From contig DGTS01000010.1 of the NCBI GenBank assembly GCA_002394385.1, forward strand, positions 1 to 64,000: a stretch of DNA of 64,000 nt, given 5' to 3'. A program made the translations under genes and the position numbers. Of the stretch, positions 35,103 through 43,379 are shown one piece after another (position 1 is the first letter of the stretch; every line of letters starts with the position of its first letter). The stretch is from Prevotella sp. UBA4330 (lineage in GTDB: Bacteria > Bacteroidota > Bacteroidia > Bacteroidales > Bacteroidaceae). The notes below the pieces were generated by a model. That model did not search any database. It saw nothing but the letters and a program-made list of their open reading frames with translations, and was not told the origin of the DNA.

Positions 35103-35208
35103 TTTAAAAAGAAAAGCCTACCCAAGCCCTCCCAGAGGGAGGGATGTGAATTACTGTTTATTTGTCCGCTCGACCCGAATGGGCGCTTTGCTTGCAAAGA
35201 ACTCGTTT
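35103..35208. repeat. R5 and R8 repeats in the spacer between pullulanase and SusA-like genes
   Basis: AGCCCTCCCAGAGGGAGGG is followed by GTCCGCTCGACCCGAATGG and a GCTTTGCTTGCAAAG palindrome. The reverse complement shares an exact 15-mer with the insertion inside the aminotransferase gene. Confidence 0.75.
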
Positions 35209-35212
35209 ACTT

Positions 35213-37243
35213 TTAATCGTGGAATATCAGAGCAGAGCGAGGTGCCACGGTGACTTTGCCGCCCTGCAAGGTGCCGAGTCCTTGCTCGTTGATTGTTCCA
35301 TCACGGCAAACAACGGTATATGTGCCCTCGGGCACTTCAATCTCGCACTGCTCTGCATTACCGTTGAGCACCACATAAATGTCTTGCCATGCATCGCCAC
35401 CAGCATTGTCGGTGAGGCGATAGGCCACGAGACACGGCTGCGTGGGCAGGAACTGCAGATGCTTGCGCACGAGGTCGGCCTTGGCGAGACGGAAGGCGGG
35501 ATGATTCTTGCGCAACTGTATGAGGTTCTTGTAATATGTGAACACCTCGGGATAGCGTTGCAGATTGTCCCAGTCGAGATGATTAACGCTGTCAGGCGAC
35601 TCAAACGAGTTGTGAACACCCTTCTTGTCGCGCAGCAACTCCTCGCCACTAAGAATGAAAGGCACACCCTGTGATGTGAATACCGCCGTCTGAGCAAGCA
35701 GGTCGAGACGGATGAGCGTGGACAGTTGTTGAGTGTTGAGTGCTGAGAGTCTTGCGGAGGAGGCACCAGGCTGTATTACGGATGCCAGGAGACGGTCAAC
35801 AAGGCACATGTCATCGTGACAACTGACGTATGAAATCTGCTGCGTTGGCTCGTTGGTCCAAGCCTCCTTAGAGTAGTTCACCTTAGTCATATCCACCTGC
35901 GGATGGGCTATGGCACCGGCGATGCCGAACTTCAGACTCTCCTCCTCGCCAGCGATGCCGGCAAGGAAAGCGCCCTTGGTATCGTCGGAGAATGGTCCGC
36001 GCAACGCGTCGCGCATATCATCGGAGAATGCCGCTATACCGTTGAGCCTCTTCGTGTTAGCCTTCGTTGCCAGTTTCTCGGCGGGATAGGCGCACTCGCC
36101 AGCACTCCACCCCTCGCCATAGATGAAGATGGTGGGGTCTATCTTGTTCACCTCATCACGTATGATGTTCATCGTCTCGATGTCATGAACACCCATAAGG
36201 TCGAAGCGGAAGCCGTCGATATGATACTCGTTAATCCAGTGTTTCACCGACTCTATCATGAAACGGCGCATCATAGGCTGCTCACTTGCCGTCTCATTGC
36301 CGCAGCCAGAGCCGTTGGAATAAACCAACCCCTTACTCTCCCCAAGGGAGGGAGTGCCTACTGACTTGTCCTCTTGAGTCTGACCAGACTCCCCTCCTTT
36401 GGGGAGGGGCTGGGGGTAGGCTCTATAATAATAGTCAGGATATGTCTTCTGGAAATTAGAGTGTTCAATGTCGTAAGTGTGGTTATACACCACGTCAAGG
36501 ATGACGCGGATACCTGCCTTGTGAAGAGCCTGCACCATCTGCTTGAACTCACGGATGCGCACTTCGGGTGAATAAGGATTTGTACTATACGAACCGTCGG
36601 GAACGTTATAGTTCATAGGGTCGTAGCCCCAGTTGTACTTATTCTCGCTAAGCGTGGTCTCATCGACGGAGCCGAAATCATACGAGGGCAGGATATGCAC
36701 AGCGTTTACACCAAGACTCTTGAGATGGTTTATAGCCCACGGCTCGGTGAGCGCGAGGAACTTGCCTGGATATCGGGCGCCGCTACGGGCGATGGAGAAG
36801 TCACGATGGTGCATCTCATAGATGACAAGGTCGGCAGGTGACTTCACCACAGGGCGCATGTCGTTTTCCCATCCCTCGGGATTCGTTTCCGACATGTCGA
36901 GCACCAAGGCATAAGAGCCATTCACTCCGATAGCCTTGGCAAAGACGCCATTCGAGCGCTTGCCGTTCACAATGAATTGGTAGGCGTGGAGTTTGAGGTC
37001 TTTCTTCACCGTGGCGGTCCAGATGCCGTCCTTCCCCAGTTTCATCCTCACTTTCTTCGGTTTGGCAACGGCATCGGTATCGCGCGCGGCGTCATACTCC
37101 ACATAGACCTTTGCATCTGCTGGTGCAAAGAGTTTGAAGGTTGTAGCCTGTGGTGTGTATGTTGCCTCGTCGAAGCGGAAATCCTGAGCCTGAGTGTTAA
37201 TTGTTGCCAAAGCCAATAATAATATGATTAATTGCTTCTTCAT
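35213..37243 (-). CDS. Type I pullulanase (GH13) with two repeat insertions
   Basis: Debranching enzyme for alpha-1,6 bonds in branched maltodextrins; signal peptide (cleavage near Ala19), periplasmic. 676 residues. A CBM48-like N-terminal domain (about 30-115) precedes the barrel with the pullulanase signature YNWGYDP (203-209). Nucleophile Asp348 in GFRFDLMG, acid Glu377 in IYGEGWS, and SYVSCHDD. Two foreign-looking segments occur: about 276-306 (YPQPLPKGGESG, GTPSLGESKG), where relatives run straight from YYYR to the YSNGSGCGNE segment, and about 495-512 (ARLSALNTQQLSTL). Both come from spacer-type repeats. It follows the AraC-like gene by 28 nt. Confidence 0.92.
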   Translation of the reverse strand: MKKQLIILLLALATINTQAQDFRFDEATYTPQATTFKLFAPADAKVYVEYDAARDTDAVAKPKKVRMKLGKDGIWTATVKKDLKLHAYQFIVNGKRSNGVFAKAIGVNGSYALVLDMSETNPEGWENDMRPVVKSPADLVIYEMHHRDFSIARSGARYPGKFLALTEPWAINHLKSLGVNAVHILPSYDFGSVDETTLSENKYNWGYDPMNYNVPDGSYSTNPYSPEVRIREFKQMVQALHKAGIRVILDVVYNHTYDIEHSNFQKTYPDYYYRAYPQPLPKGGESGQTQEDKSVGTPSLGESKGLVYSNGSGCGNETASEQPMMRRFMIESVKHWINEYHIDGFRFDLMGVHDIETMNIIRDEVNKIDPTIFIYGEGWSAGECAYPAEKLATKANTKRLNGIAAFSDDMRDALRGPFSDDTKGAFLAGIAGEEESLKFGIAGAIAHPQVDMTKVNYSKEAWTNEPTQQISYVSCHDDMCLVDRLLASVIQPGASSARLSALNTQQLSTLIRLDLLAQTAVFTSQGVPFILSGEELLRDKKGVHNSFESPDSVNHLDWDNLQRYPEVFTYYKNLIQLRKNHPAFRLAKADLVRKHLQFLPTQPCLVAYRLTDNAGGDAWQDIYVVLNGNAEQCEIEVPEGTYTVVCRDGTINEQGLGTLQGGKVTVAPRSALIFHD
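35718..35765 (-). repeat. In-frame R6 insertion in the pullulanase gene
   Basis: GTTGTTGAGTGTTGAGTGC encodes SALNTQQLSTL. It matches the R6 family in sequence and reading frame. Confidence 0.7.
36310..36420 (-). repeat. In-frame R5 insertion in the pullulanase gene
   Basis: Two C-rich/G-rich segments (CTCCCCAAGGGAGGGAG and CCCCTCCTTTGGGGAGGGG) flank about 35 nt, like the spacer R5 copies. They encode PQPLPKGGE and PSLGESK between otherwise conserved pullulanase segments. Confidence 0.78.
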
Positions 37244-37271
37244 GATTATGATGGCATGTGTGTGTGACTTG

Positions 37272-37829
37272 TTACTTGTCGCGGTTGAGCATGTTGCGAT
37301 AGTCCACAGGAGTCATGCCAATGGCATCCTGGACGCGGCGCTGCAGGGTGCGCACATTGCTGAATCCTGCCTCTTCTGCCACTACGGCGATGTTGTACTG
37401 CGGTTTCTCGCGCAGCAGTTGCAGCGCTGCCAGCACACGCAGATTGTCGATGTACGCATCGGGCGAGCGGTGTATCGTCTGATGACGGAACAACTGGTTC
37501 AGGCGCTCCTGACTGACATCCAGCAGACGTGCCAGGTCGGCAGCACAGAAGTCGGGCTTCAGGTGCGGACGGTCGCTCTCTACGCGCAGTTCGATGAGGG
37601 CCATCAGTTGTGCATCGTCCTTGAGATCGGCATTGCGCTGCCTCTCTATGTTGCCTGCGAGCAGTTCGCGTGCCACCTCGGTACGGCGGCGCAGTTCAAC
37701 GTCATACTCCAACCTTTCGGTAAGGTCAAGGTTGCGTCCTACAAGTCGTATAAGTTCGTCTTTCAGTCGTTCAACGTCCTTCTTCAGTTGTTCGTTCTCT
37801 GCTTTTAGTTGTTTCAGTTCTTCTGACAT
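37272..37829 (-). CDS. Small coiled-coil AraC-type transcription regulator
   Basis: A 185-residue cytoplasmic protein. Residues 1-85 are a strongly charged coiled coil (EELKQLKAENEQLKKDVERL). About 95-180 form an AraC-type double HTH (DLARLLDVSQERLNQLF, VVAEEAGFSNVRTLQRRV). It has no sensor, receiver or membrane part. It lies within the starch operon between GH97 and pullulanase and may adjust that operon or another starch promoter. B. thetaiotaomicron uses a membrane SusR for starch; this protein could be a reduced substitute or a second layer next to the LacI regulator. Confidence 0.8.
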   Translation of the reverse strand: MSEELKQLKAENEQLKKDVERLKDELIRLVGRNLDLTERLEYDVELRRRTEVARELLAGNIERQRNADLKDDAQLMALIELRVESDRPHLKPDFCAADLARLLDVSQERLNQLFRHQTIHRSPDAYIDNLRVLAALQLLREKPQYNIAVVAEEAGFSNVRTLQRRVQDAIGMTPVDYRNMLNRDK

Positions 37830-37831
37830 AA

Positions 37832-37912
37832 TTATTGGTCGTTTGGTCGTTTAGGAGTTTGGCCGTTTAGGAGTTTAGGAGTTTAGGGTGTTTAGGAGTT
37901 TGGGGTGTTGAG
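37832..37912. repeat. GTTTAGGAGTTTGGCC spacer repeat (family R9)
   Basis: Units CGTTTGGTCG and GTTTAGGAGTTTAGG repeat through nearly the whole spacer between GH97 and the AraC-like gene. The same family is inserted in frame in the SusA-like gene. Confidence 0.8.
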
Positions 37913-37915
37913 TTT

Positions 37916-40192
37916 TTAATCAACCCTTATCAGACTTATTGCGAAACCGCCTCCAGGAGCCTCGGCGAGTTTCAGCACATCGTTTTTCTTAACGGTACGC
38001 TTGGTGATGGTGTACGCCTTGGGGTTGGTCTCGTAGTGAGCATCCTTTGCATCGGCATATATGGTGCACTCATATTTCTTCCCGCTGTCGAGGAAGTCGA
38101 GTTTCAGGTTCACCTTATGACCGTTCTCGTCGCACTTGCCGCCAACAAACCAGTTGTCTGTGCCCTTGGCCTTGCGTGCCACAGTGATATAGTCGGCAGG
38201 CTCTGCCTCAATATACTTCGTGTCGTCCCAGTCGCACGCCACATCCTTGATGAACTGGAAAGCGTCCATATACTTGGCGTAGTTCTCGGGCAGGTCGGCA
38301 GCCATCTGCAGCGGGCTGTACATCGTGACATAAAGTGCCAGCGAGCCGGCAATGGTGATGCGTGCCCATGAGGTATTGTCGCTCCAGGTGTTCAGTTTCG
38401 TCTCAAAGATTCCCGGAGTGTAGTCCATAGGACCGCCTTGCAGACGTGTGAACGGCAGGATGCAGGTGTGGTCGGGACGCGAACCTCCGAAAGCCTCATA
38501 CTCTGTTCCGCGCGCACTCTCGTTGCCCACGAGGTTAGGATAGGTGCGGCAGATGCCCGTTGGGCGCGTTGCCTCATGCGCGTTCACCATGATGTGATGC
38601 TTTGCTGCCTCCTTTATAACATATAGGTAATGGTTGTTCATCGACTGCGAGTAGTGATGGTCGCCACGCGGAATGATGTCGCCCACGTAACCTGTCTTCA
38701 CAGCGTCATAACCATATTTGTTCATCAGGCTGATCGCATCCTTGATGTGGCGTTCGTAGTTCTGCGACGACGATGATGTTTCGTGGTGCATCAGTATCTT
38801 CACACCCTTGGAATGAGCATATTCGTTGAGAGCCTTGATATCGAAGTCGGGATAAGGAGTCACGAAGTCGAACACATCGCGTTTCCACATGTTGGCCCAG
38901 TCCTCCCATCCTACGTTCCATCCCTCGACAAGCACCTCGTCGAGACCGTTCTCGGCGGCGAAGTCGATGTAACGCTTCACCTTCTCGTTGTTAGCGGCAT
39001 GACGGCCGTTGGGCTTCACGCTGCTCCAGTCTATCTGGTCGAGTTTTATCGAGGGGAACTCGTCGGTATAGTTCCAACTGCTCTTGCCCACTATCATCTC
39101 CCACCATACTCCACAGTATTTCGTCGGGTGTATCCATGAGGTATCGTCAAGAGCGCAAGGCTCGTTGAGGTTCAGTATAAGGTTGCTTGAAAGCATGTCG
39201 CGGGCATCGTCACTAACCATCACCGTGCGCCACGGCGTGTTGCATGGTGTCTGCATGCAGCCCTTCAGTCCTGTGGCATCGGGTGTAAGATGACTCACAA
39301 AGGTGAATGGCTCGGGCAGAGGATATGGTGACGGTTTGGGATTGGGCGTATAGGCATTGCTTCCTCCGCCGAGTTGCTCAGAGAGATGCTGGGTCTGACC
39401 GTCCACCAGTTCGAGGTGCATCGTGGCATAATCCAGACATGCAGCCTCGTGGATGTTGATATACAGTCCGTCGTCGCTCTTCATCTGAAGCGATGTCTGC
39501 ACTCCCGTTGGCGAGAACACCGCCACTGACGAGTTGTCCCAGTTCACCGCCTTGTTCATCCTGCCGCGAATCTCCGACAGGCGTGTCTGCTGTGTCTCCT
39601 GCTCTTGGGTGTCGTAGTCGCCAGGCAGCCACCATGCCATGTGGTCGCCAGCCATTGCAAACTCGCTATGCTCCTCTTTGATAAGGAAATAGTTGAGTTC
39701 TCTCTGCTGAGGAAACTCGTAGCGGAAGCCGATGCCGTCGTCATAAACGCGGAAACGGATAATGACGTTGCGCATCGCCACCATAGGACGTTCCTGTATG
39801 TTGGGGTCTGCCTTGCCGACGCGCCTCTTCACTATCTCCTGCACCAATTCCACACAGAGTTCGTTATAGTGGTTGCGTATGGTGGCTGTCTCGCCCCATA
39901 CTGGCCGCCATGTCTCGTCGAAGGTGGTCGTCTTAGTGTTTGCTATGTTGAAGCCATTCATAAGATCTGTCTCGTCCATTCCCTTAGAGGCATGCTTGTC
40001 CTTCGCCAGTTCTAGTCCGAGATGCGATGGTTTTATCACCGCCTTTCCCTTATACGTCATTTCGTAAGTGGGTCGTCCGTTGTCCGTCAACGAGAACTTA
40101 AGCACGATGTTCCCGTTAGGCGATGTTACGGTCTGTGCCGATGCCATCATTGGCAGGAGCATCAACGATAGTAGGAGTTTAGTTATTTTCAT
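37916..40192 (-). CDS. GH97 alpha-glucosidase, SusB-like
   Basis: Periplasmic GH97 enzyme that releases glucose from maltooligosaccharides. 758 residues from the ATG at 40192, with signal peptide ending MMASAQ. The longer frame would start inside the promoter -7 box at 40217-40224 and is rejected. N-terminal beta-sandwich, then barrel with HHETSSSSQNYE, VNAHEATRPTG and VGNESARGTEYEAFGG, the glutamate-bearing segments of the SusB type, and a C-terminal beta domain. Heads an operon with the AraC-like, pullulanase and SusA-like genes. A variant LacI operator lies 54 nt upstream of its -7 box. Confidence 0.93.
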   Translation of the reverse strand: MKITKLLLSLMLLPMMASAQTVTSPNGNIVLKFSLTDNGRPTYEMTYKGKAVIKPSHLGLELAKDKHASKGMDETDLMNGFNIANTKTTTFDETWRPVWGETATIRNHYNELCVELVQEIVKRRVGKADPNIQERPMVAMRNVIIRFRVYDDGIGFRYEFPQQRELNYFLIKEEHSEFAMAGDHMAWWLPGDYDTQEQETQQTRLSEIRGRMNKAVNWDNSSVAVFSPTGVQTSLQMKSDDGLYINIHEAACLDYATMHLELVDGQTQHLSEQLGGGSNAYTPNPKPSPYPLPEPFTFVSHLTPDATGLKGCMQTPCNTPWRTVMVSDDARDMLSSNLILNLNEPCALDDTSWIHPTKYCGVWWEMIVGKSSWNYTDEFPSIKLDQIDWSSVKPNGRHAANNEKVKRYIDFAAENGLDEVLVEGWNVGWEDWANMWKRDVFDFVTPYPDFDIKALNEYAHSKGVKILMHHETSSSSQNYERHIKDAISLMNKYGYDAVKTGYVGDIIPRGDHHYSQSMNNHYLYVIKEAAKHHIMVNAHEATRPTGICRTYPNLVGNESARGTEYEAFGGSRPDHTCILPFTRLQGGPMDYTPGIFETKLNTWSDNTSWARITIAGSLALYVTMYSPLQMAADLPENYAKYMDAFQFIKDVACDWDDTKYIEAEPADYITVARKAKGTDNWFVGGKCDENGHKVNLKLDFLDSGKKYECTIYADAKDAHYETNPKAYTITKRTVKKNDVLKLAEAPGGGFAISLIRVD

Positions 40193-40216
40193 ACAGGATA
40201 GTTTTAAATGATAGCG

Positions 40217-40224
40217 CAAAGATA
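40217..40224 (-). promoter_or_regulatory. -7 box TATCTTTG of the GH97 operon
   Basis: TATCTTTGC on the minus strand, 24 nt before the start codon. No TTTG at -33. Confidence 0.65.
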
Positions 40225-40278
40225 GTAATTTATTTTGAAATCATTGTCAACGCCAGCACTTTATTTTTCGTTCGTCTG

Positions 40279-40292
40279 AGCAATCGATTGCA
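40279..40292 (-). promoter_or_regulatory. LacI-type operator variant AGCAATCGATTGCA
   Basis: Contains the 12-bp palindrome GCAATCGATTGC. It fits GCAAnCGnTTGC shared with the three stronger operators. The 54-nt distance to the -7 box equals that at the amylase and GH77 promoters. Confidence 0.7.
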
Positions 40293-40331
40293 AATATACT
40301 GCGCTTTCCATTCGCAGGCTTATTTTCGGCA

Positions 40332-40378
40332 TCAAACAAACTGCACCCTAACGGCGTGTCGTGCCGTTAGGGTGCAGT
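40332..40378 (-). terminator. Intrinsic terminator after the GH77 gene
   Basis: Perfect 16-bp stem (40340-40355 with 40363-40378), 7-nt loop, then TTTGTTTG on the minus strand. Confidence 0.85.
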
Positions 40379-40409
40379 GAGTATTGTTGTGAATAATAGC
40401 ATGCGTATC

Positions 40410-43133
40410 CTACCTTCTTCCGCTGCTCTGAATGAGGTCAGTCACCTCCTCGTTGAAGTCCTTGCTTGCCATCAGATCCTCGATGTTGAGGTGCATGCGG
40501 TAGCGCCAGTAATGTTTGGGATTGGCGGGGATATTGATGCGCTCGGCATTCTGGTCGGGCAGCCGCAGTTTCTCGTCGATGGCGAGCCAATCCTGGATAG
40601 ACAGGATGCAGAGCATCGATGGCGACGTGAGGTGGCGCGAGATGATATCCGATGCCAGCCATCCTGGCAGCGGATGCGGTGCGTAACTCTCACGATGGAG
40701 CATGGTGCTGTAATACTCCTGTGTGCGAGCCTCGTCCTCGTCCCACCATTGGCGCAGCGTGGGCATGTCGTGACTCGATATGGTGCACACCGAGCGATAG
40801 GGGTTCTGCGACAAATGACCGAAGCGCACGTTGGGGTCTTTGGGCATCGACTGCAATTCGAGTGACAGTATGCGCAGTTCGTTCATCACCCAAGGCACAC
40901 AGTCGGGCACCATGCCGAGGTCTTCGGCACACACCAGCATGCGTGTTGCCTGCACCAGCAGCGGCAGTTTCTTCATTGCCTCGCGATACCAGAACTGGTT
41001 GTTGCGACGGTAGAAATAGTCGTTGTATAGTTTGTTGAACAGGAACTTATCGCTGTCGAACAGACTTTCGTAGATGAAGTCGAACTGCACCGAGATGCGC
41101 GGGTGGAAGCGGTTCTCGTCCTTATGGTCGCGCACGAAGAGCACGTCGCTGATGAGTGCATATAGCCCGTCGCGCACCGATGTCAATGGCATGTGATACT
41201 CGTTGAGCGCTGAGTGCTGAGCGTTGAGCGTGGTTTCCTCGTACCACTTTTCTATCTTGCGCTGAGTGTTGTACTGCTCCTTCATGCGGTAGCGGTTGTC
41301 GCCGATAGGCTCGAGGAACTCGTTGCGTATGCGGTCGGCATCCTCGTGGAACACACGGTCGAGCACCCAGTCGGTGATGAACGGCTCGGTGAACAACGCC
41401 TCATGCCAATTCAGTCCGTATGCCTCTATCTCCTCGCGCGTCATGCCGAGTGCCGGAGAGAAATGTCCGAGCAGACCATGAACCGAGTCAACGGGAATCT
41501 CCCAGATGCGGAAGAAGCCAAGCACATGGTCGATGCGGTAAGCATCGAAATATTTCGACATGTTCTGGAAACGGCGCACCCACCACTGACATCCATCGGC
41601 GAGCATCGCGTCCCAGTTGTATGTCGGGAATCCCCAGTTCTGGCCGTTCACCGAGAAGTCGTCTGGCGGTGCTCCTGCCTGTCCGTTGAGGTTGAAGTAG
41701 CGCGGCTCCTGCCACACATCGCAGCCCGTGCGGTTAACACCGATAGGGATGTCGCCCTTGAGCACCACGCCCTTGGAACGTGCATACTCGTGTGCGCCAG
41801 CCATCTGACGGTTCAGCACAAACTGAACATAGTAGAAATATGCCACGTCCTTGAACGCTTTGTTGCGCGGGTTGCTGAGCGCCTTGCGGTCGTCCTCGTT
41901 CCATGTGGTGTTGTCTTTCCATGTTGAGAAGTCGGCAGTGCCGTTCTTGTCGCGCAGCATGCTGTACTGTGCATACGGCACCAGCCACTGCTCTTCTTCC
42001 TTGAAAAACGCCTTGAACTCTGTCGATGCCAGCACCTCCTTGCCTTCCTGCTCATACAGCAGATGCAGATACTCCTGCTTGGCGGCATTCACGCGCTCGT
42101 AGTCTATCTGCGGCAGGGCGTTGAGTTCCTTGCGGAGCGCTTCCATACGCTTGCGCTCTTTCTCGTCTTTAAGCGCCGGCAGTTGCTTGAAATCGACATA
42201 CTGCGGATGCAGGGCGAAGATACTGATGCATGAATATGGGTAAGAGTCGGTCCATGTCTTGGTGGTTGTGGTGTCGTTGATGGGCAGCACTTGCAGCACA
42301 CGCTGCTCGGTCTTAGCCACCCAGTCTATCATCTTGCGCAGATCGCCGAAGTCGCCAACGCCGAAACTGTCCTTAGAGCGCAGCGAGAAAACGGGCACCA
42401 GCGTGCCGGCGCACTTCACGTTATAGATGGGGAAGAACGCCTGGTCGAGTTCATAAACCACCACATCGCCCACGCCCATCGGCGGCAGTGTCACGAAGCG
42501 GTTGTCCTGGGTCTCCCACAGGGGCATGATGTCGTGGTTCTCGTCGATGGCAACGAACTTGAACTCGAGCGTCTCGCCCGACATGCCGCTTGCATCGAAG
42601 TCGATAATCCACTCGTTGCACTGATGCTCCACCATAGGCTTGGCGTCGTGGACATGCCATGCACCGAGGAAGTCCTGTGCACCAACGACAGCAAGACGAT
42701 GATTGCTGCGCAACTGTGGCGCGCGCACCTTCAGGCGCACCGTGACGTTGTTCTTGTTCTGCACCACATTGCGACGGCGGCGGCGCGCCACACACTCTGT
42801 GAATGCCGAACTATAGAGATAACTGTCTTCCGGAATCTGAACCCAGTGGTCGTAGGTGATATAACGCTCGCCCTTGTGGCACGAAATCTCCAGTTTGTGC
42901 GGCTCCACGAGCCACTCGTGCTGCGTCTCCGAGCCGTTGCGCTCAACGCTATAGTAGTAAGTCAATGCCGTACCCACCTTCTCCTCTCGGCGCAAGTCGC
43001 AGGTCCATCGCATGCCGTCGAGAGTGTTCATTCTATACTTTGTTATTCCGTCTTTGGCGTTTTTGTCATTGAGGTTGAGTATCAAGTCTTCCCCGAAACT
43101 CGTCTGATAATTGATATTAAATTGCAGATTCAT
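40410..43133 (-). CDS. malQ: 4-alpha-glucanotransferase (GH77) with starch-binding domains
   Basis: Amylomaltase type: moves alpha-1,4-glucan segments between maltooligosaccharides and releases glucose. 907 residues, no clear signal peptide, so probably cytoplasmic. Two CBM20-like domains come first (about 5-115 and 130-245). The GH77 barrel follows with the nucleophile Asp in YRIDHVLGFFRIWE (about 537), the acid Glu in VCAEDLG (about 738) and the Asp in SSHDMPTLRQ (about 785). Plant and bacterial long-form GH77 share the CBM20 pair. An in-frame R6 segment (TTLNAQHSALN, about residues 633-645) interrupts the sequence before MPLTSVRDG. Own promoter with a LacI operator; terminator behind. Confidence 0.92.
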   Translation of the reverse strand: MNLQFNINYQTSFGEDLILNLNDKNAKDGITKYRMNTLDGMRWTCDLRREEKVGTALTYYYSVERNGSETQHEWLVEPHKLEISCHKGERYITYDHWVQIPEDSYLYSSAFTECVARRRRRNVVQNKNNVTVRLKVRAPQLRSNHRLAVVGAQDFLGAWHVHDAKPMVEHQCNEWIIDFDASGMSGETLEFKFVAIDENHDIMPLWETQDNRFVTLPPMGVGDVVVYELDQAFFPIYNVKCAGTLVPVFSLRSKDSFGVGDFGDLRKMIDWVAKTEQRVLQVLPINDTTTTKTWTDSYPYSCISIFALHPQYVDFKQLPALKDEKERKRMEALRKELNALPQIDYERVNAAKQEYLHLLYEQEGKEVLASTEFKAFFKEEEQWLVPYAQYSMLRDKNGTADFSTWKDNTTWNEDDRKALSNPRNKAFKDVAYFYYVQFVLNRQMAGAHEYARSKGVVLKGDIPIGVNRTGCDVWQEPRYFNLNGQAGAPPDDFSVNGQNWGFPTYNWDAMLADGCQWWVRRFQNMSKYFDAYRIDHVLGFFRIWEIPVDSVHGLLGHFSPALGMTREEIEAYGLNWHEALFTEPFITDWVLDRVFHEDADRIRNEFLEPIGDNRYRMKEQYNTQRKIEKWYEETTLNAQHSALNEYHMPLTSVRDGLYALISDVLFVRDHKDENRFHPRISVQFDFIYESLFDSDKFLFNKLYNDYFYRRNNQFWYREAMKKLPLLVQATRMLVCAEDLGMVPDCVPWVMNELRILSLELQSMPKDPNVRFGHLSQNPYRSVCTISSHDMPTLRQWWDEDEARTQEYYSTMLHRESYAPHPLPGWLASDIISRHLTSPSMLCILSIQDWLAIDEKLRLPDQNAERINIPANPKHYWRYRMHLNIEDLMASKDFNEEVTDLIQSSGRR
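41196..41235 (-). repeat. In-frame R6 insertion in the GH77 gene
   Basis: GTTGAGCGCTGAGTGCTGAG and a further unit encode TLNAQHSALN in the same frame as the other R6 insertions. Confidence 0.72.
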
Positions 43134-43158
43134 AATTGCTATGGTTAGTATTTTGGTG

Positions 43159-43166
43159 TAAAATTA
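43159..43166 (-). promoter_or_regulatory. -7-like box TAATTTTA of the GH77 gene
   Basis: Differs from TAnnTTTG in the last base. Found at exactly the distance from the operator predicted by the other promoters (54 nt). Confidence 0.5.
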
Positions 43167-43220
43167 CTAAAAAACTATACAGGATGTGACAAAAAGACTC
43201 TTTTAGTTGGCATTTTACTG

Positions 43221-43234
43221 TGCAAACGTTTGCA
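43221..43234 (-). promoter_or_regulatory. LacI-type operator TGCAAACGTTTGCA upstream of GH77
   Basis: Perfect 14-bp palindrome with central CG, the form bound by LacI/GalR proteins. It is 87 nt before the GH77 start and 54 nt before its -7-like box. Confidence 0.85.
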
Positions 43235-43250
43235 TTATTGTAGCAAGGAC

Positions 43251-43292
43251 AAACAAAAGGGAAACGCCCATGACTCACGTCACAGGCGTTCC
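43251..43292 (-). terminator. Probable terminator after the alpha-amylase gene
   Basis: Stem GGAA(A)CGCC / GGCGTTCC (43259-43268 with 43285-43292) with one bulge and a 16-nt loop, followed on the minus strand by CTTTTGTTTG. Confidence 0.7.
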
Positions 43293-43379
43293 ATACTACA
43301 ATCTTACTTAACCTAATGTTTATTCAAGCATGAATTCTTTTTTATGTTGTACAGTTTTTCTTCTTTAGAGTCAGGCACA

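Noticed and set aside
35093..35197. N-terminal extension of the SusA-like protein
   Set aside because: Would add 35 residues encoded by spacer repeats in front of a good signal peptide.
40193..40219. N-terminal extension of GH97
   Set aside because: Would start inside the -7 promoter box; the ATG at 40192 precedes the signal peptide.
42291..43148. Plus-strand reading frame of 285 codons
   Set aside because: Opposite strand of the GH77 N-terminal region; no supporting motif.
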